NCBI RefSeq assembly: GCF_014207985.1 | Contig: NZ_JACHMI010000001.1 | Span: forward strand, 8,911,001 to 8,975,000 | DNA length: 64,000 bases | Source: Nonomuraea rubra | GTDB lineage: Bacteria > Actinomycetota > Actinomycetes > Streptosporangiales > Streptosporangiaceae | Reading direction: 5' to 3' | Shown here: piece by piece, positions 62,114-64,000 of the stretch | How positions within the stretch are numbered: position 1 is the first letter of the stretch | Layout: each line of letters starts with the position of its first letter | The notes under the pieces: generated by a model | Told to the model about the DNA's origin: nothing | The model's input: the letters and a program-made list of their open reading frames with translations, nothing else | Databases searched by the model: none | Made by a program: the position numbers and the translations under genes

Positions 62114-62724
62114 GCGCCGACGTACGTACCGCCCACATGGTGGCCTCGGTGCTGCTCGGCTATCCCGACGAACGGCTGTACGACGGGCTCGGCGTGCTGG
62201 CGAAGGCGGTGGACGGGCTGCAGGCGGGTGAGGCGCGCGAGCGGCTGTCGGCCTTCCTCGCCCATGTGGCCGCCACCTATCCCGCCGAACTGGCCGCGCA
62301 CTACGTGGCGACGTTCGATCTCAAGCGGCGCTGCTGCCCGTACCTCACCTACTACGCCTACGGCGACACCCGCAAGCGCGGCGCCGCGCTGCTGCGCTTC
62401 AAGCACGCGCTGAACGCGGCGGGCTTCGAGCTCGCCGACGGCGAGCTGCCCGACCACCTGGCCGTGGTGTGCGAGCTGTCGGCGCGCGGCGCCGTCCGCG
62501 AGGCCCGGCGGCTGCTGCTGGAGCACCGCGCGGGCGTGGAGGTGCTGCGCGCTGCGCTGCAGGAGGAACGCTCGCCGTACGCGGACGTAGTCGCCGCCGT
62601 GATCGCCACGCTGCCCCCGCCGGGCGCACGCGAGCAGGAGGCCGCGCTACGGCTGGCGGCCGAGGGACCGCCGGCCGAAGCCGTCGGCCTGGAACCGTAC
62701 GCAGTGATGGAGGCGGGCCGATGA
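62110..62724 (+). CDS. narJ: nitrate reductase assembly chaperone
   Basis: A 204-residue all-helical chaperone of the NarJ/TorD type. It has LLGYPDERLYDGL near the start, HYVATFDLKRRCCPYLTYYAYGDTRKRGAALLRF and ELPDHLAVVCELSA, the typical NarJ block order. It binds the NarG N-terminus and allows insertion of the molybdenum cofactor. ATG at 62110 overlaps the narH stop and follows CCCAGGAGGAAGA. The stop overlaps the narI ATG (ATGA at 62721). Confidence 0.93.
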   Translation: MSADVRTAHMVASVLLGYPDERLYDGLGVLAKAVDGLQAGEARERLSAFLAHVAATYPAELAAHYVATFDLKRRCCPYLTYYAYGDTRKRGAALLRFKHALNAAGFELADGELPDHLAVVCELSARGAVREARRLLLEHRAGVEVLRAALQEERSPYADVVAAVIATLPPPGAREQEAALRLAAEGPPAEAVGLEPYAVMEAGR

Positions 62725-63431
62725 GCATCCTGCTCTGGGTTGTGCTGCCGTACGTGGCGTTGACCGTGTTCGTGCTCGGTCACCTGTGGCGCTACCGCTA
62801 CGACAAGTTCGGCTGGACCACCCGGTCCTCCCAGATGTACGAGTCACGGCTGCTGCGTATCGGCAGCCCGCTGTTCCACTTCGGCATCCTCGTCGTGGCG
62901 CTCGGCCACGTCGGCGGCCTGGTGATCCCCAAGAGCTGGACCGAAGCTCTGGGGATGAGCGAGGAGCTCTACCACCTGTTCGCCGTCGTGCTGGGCACCA
63001 TCGCCGGCATCGCCACAGTGGGCGGCCTGGCCATCCTGATCTACCGGCGCCGGACGGTCGGTCCCGTGTTCACCGCCACCACCCGCAACGACAAGCTGAT
63101 GTACGCCGTCCTGGCCCTCACCATCGCCCTCGGCCTGGCCGCCACCGTCCTGGCCAACATCACCGGCGGCGGCTACGACTATCGCACCACCGTCTCACCG
63201 TGGTTCCGGTCGATCTTCTCCTTCCAGCCGGAACCCGCCCCGATGGCAGGCGCGCCGCTGCTGTTCCAGCTGCACGCACTCAGTGCGCTGGTGCTGTTCG
63301 CGATCTGGCCGTTCACCCGGCTGGTGCACATGCTCACCGCCCCCGTCGGGTACCTCACCCGCCCGTACATCGTCTACCGCAGCAGGGACGAGGAACGGGC
63401 CGTCCGACGCGGCTGGGAGCCATCGCGCTGA
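62721..63431 (+). CDS. narI: respiratory nitrate reductase, gamma subunit (cytochrome b)
   Basis: A 236-residue membrane protein with five hydrophobic segments. It anchors NarGH and holds two b haems through paired histidines, visible in the second segment (LFHFGILVVALGHVGG) and in the last (LLFQLHALSALVLFAIWPFTRLVHMLTAP). It oxidises menaquinol. The start at 62721 overlaps narJ. No nitrate transporter narK is in this window. Confidence 0.93.
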   Translation: MSILLWVVLPYVALTVFVLGHLWRYRYDKFGWTTRSSQMYESRLLRIGSPLFHFGILVVALGHVGGLVIPKSWTEALGMSEELYHLFAVVLGTIAGIATVGGLAILIYRRRTVGPVFTATTRNDKLMYAVLALTIALGLAATVLANITGGGYDYRTTVSPWFRSIFSFQPEPAPMAGAPLLFQLHALSALVLFAIWPFTRLVHMLTAPVGYLTRPYIVYRSRDEERAVRRGWEPSR

Positions 63432-63487
63432 CGTGGAACCAGGCGTGACGGCCGCCGCACGCTCACCGTGGTAGCAGGTGCGGGGAT

Positions 63488-63967
63488 CTATGTGGCGGCC
63501 AGCAGCGCCACGTGCGCGACGATCTGGAAGCGGTCGCGGGTAACCTGCGTGTAGGCCTGCGCGGCCGCCTGGCGGATCTCTTCTGCGAGCGCTGTGCTGA
63601 TCTCGCTCAGGAACGACAGGTACACGTGCACCGTGCCGTCCACCTCCACGAGTCGTATCTGCGGACGCATGCCCGCGCGGCGCAGCAGGGGCCGGACCGC
63701 GTCAGCGACGGCCCGCAGAGCTGCGGGGCCGGTCGGCGACACCGCTTCCGCGCAAGTCTCGACCAGCTCGACGGGCTCGCATCTGGATACGGTCTCCTCC
63801 AGCCCGGTCCCCGACGGTGTAGGCCCCGCCACCAGCACCGGGACCCCCGCGCGCAGGGCACACATGACCCCGGCCTCTCGCAGCGTGAAGGGGCCCGGCG
63901 CCAGCCTGACGTCGACGAGCAGGTCCACATCCCCGCCCGCCAGCGGGCAGCGACCGCCAGGAGCCAT
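63488..63967 (-). CDS. hypothetical protein, possibly continuing past the window
   Basis: A 159-residue frame from ATG 63967; the same frame stays open to the window edge, so the true start may be outside. I do not recognise the family. The N-terminal half has DVDLLVDVRLAPGPFTLREAGVMCALRAGVPVLVAGP, a beta-alpha-beta pattern. The C-terminal half has AVRPLLRRAGMRPQIRLVEVDGTVHVYLSFLSEIS and then a helix, which looks like a small alpha/beta domain. It converges on narI with 56 bp between stops. No clear ribosome site precedes 63967. Confidence 0.5.
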   Translation of the reverse strand: MAPGGRCPLAGGDVDLLVDVRLAPGPFTLREAGVMCALRAGVPVLVAGPTPSGTGLEETVSRCEPVELVETCAEAVSPTGPAALRAVADAVRPLLRRAGMRPQIRLVEVDGTVHVYLSFLSEISTALAEEIRQAAAQAYTQVTRDRFQIVAHVALLAAT

Positions 63968-64000
63968 GCCGGCACACGGCGCCGTGGAGGGCGCCGCGCC

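Overview
The window is 64 kb of very GC-rich DNA with short, closely packed, often translationally coupled genes. Many start at GTG or TTG and carry GGAGG-type ribosome sites. The gene content (mycofactocin, a DevR/DevS-type hypoxia locus, ALF-repeat exported proteins, NarGHJI) points to a filamentous actinomycete, most likely Streptosporangiales (Nonomuraea/Actinomadura-like). That placement is inference; no rRNA or tRNA gene was seen.

Region 1 (about 1-20.8 kb) is a mycofactocin (MFT) redox-cofactor locus. Its core is mftA (39 codons, ending IDGMCGVY), an mftB-mftC fusion, mftD, mftE and mftF, followed by a receiver-only response regulator that ends in a perfect 17-bp hairpin. Around the core are enzymes of the kinds known to depend on MFT: two RGQG-type SDRs, MftG and an NDMA-type zinc alcohol dehydrogenase. 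With them come a Baeyer-Villiger-type monooxygenase, an alpha/beta hydrolase, an acyl-CoA synthetase, an MFS transporter, a group A flavin monooxygenase, a flavin reductase, an LLM monooxygenase and a cupin. Together they read as a plausible route: alcohol to ketone, ketone to ester or lactone, hydrolysis, alcohol oxidation, CoA activation.

Region 2 (20.8-33.2 kb) is mixed metabolic and regulatory: a class III aminotransferase, divergent AraC and TetR genes, an MFS efflux-TetR-P450 operon with an operator, an APC permease, a broken MFS gene, an aldehyde dehydrogenase and a second LLM oxidoreductase. Region 3 (33.4-42.4 kb) holds a degenerate insertion sequence between two truncated genes, a probable polymorphic toxin (ALF repeats, long Ala-rich coiled coil, C-terminal toxin-like domain) with a downstream candidate immunity gene, and a secreted pseudoprotease-LamG-FG-GAP protein.

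Region 4 (42.5-63.5 kb) looks like a hypoxia/dormancy regulon: Acg-like nitroreductase, cytochrome bd (cydAB), a DevS-like GAF kinase, DoxX, CBS-BON, DevR-like regulator, universal stress proteins, flavodoxin, CBS protein, a decayed arginine-deiminase operon and narGHJI. A recurrent 14-bp palindrome close to GGGACCTTGGTCCC, resembling the mycobacterial DosR box, lies upstream of most units. Several members are broken: phosphoketolase, a pyridoxamine-oxidase-like gene, arcD, arcA, arcB and arcC. The fermentative arm appears to be decaying while the respiratory arm (bd oxidase, nitrate reductase) remains intact.
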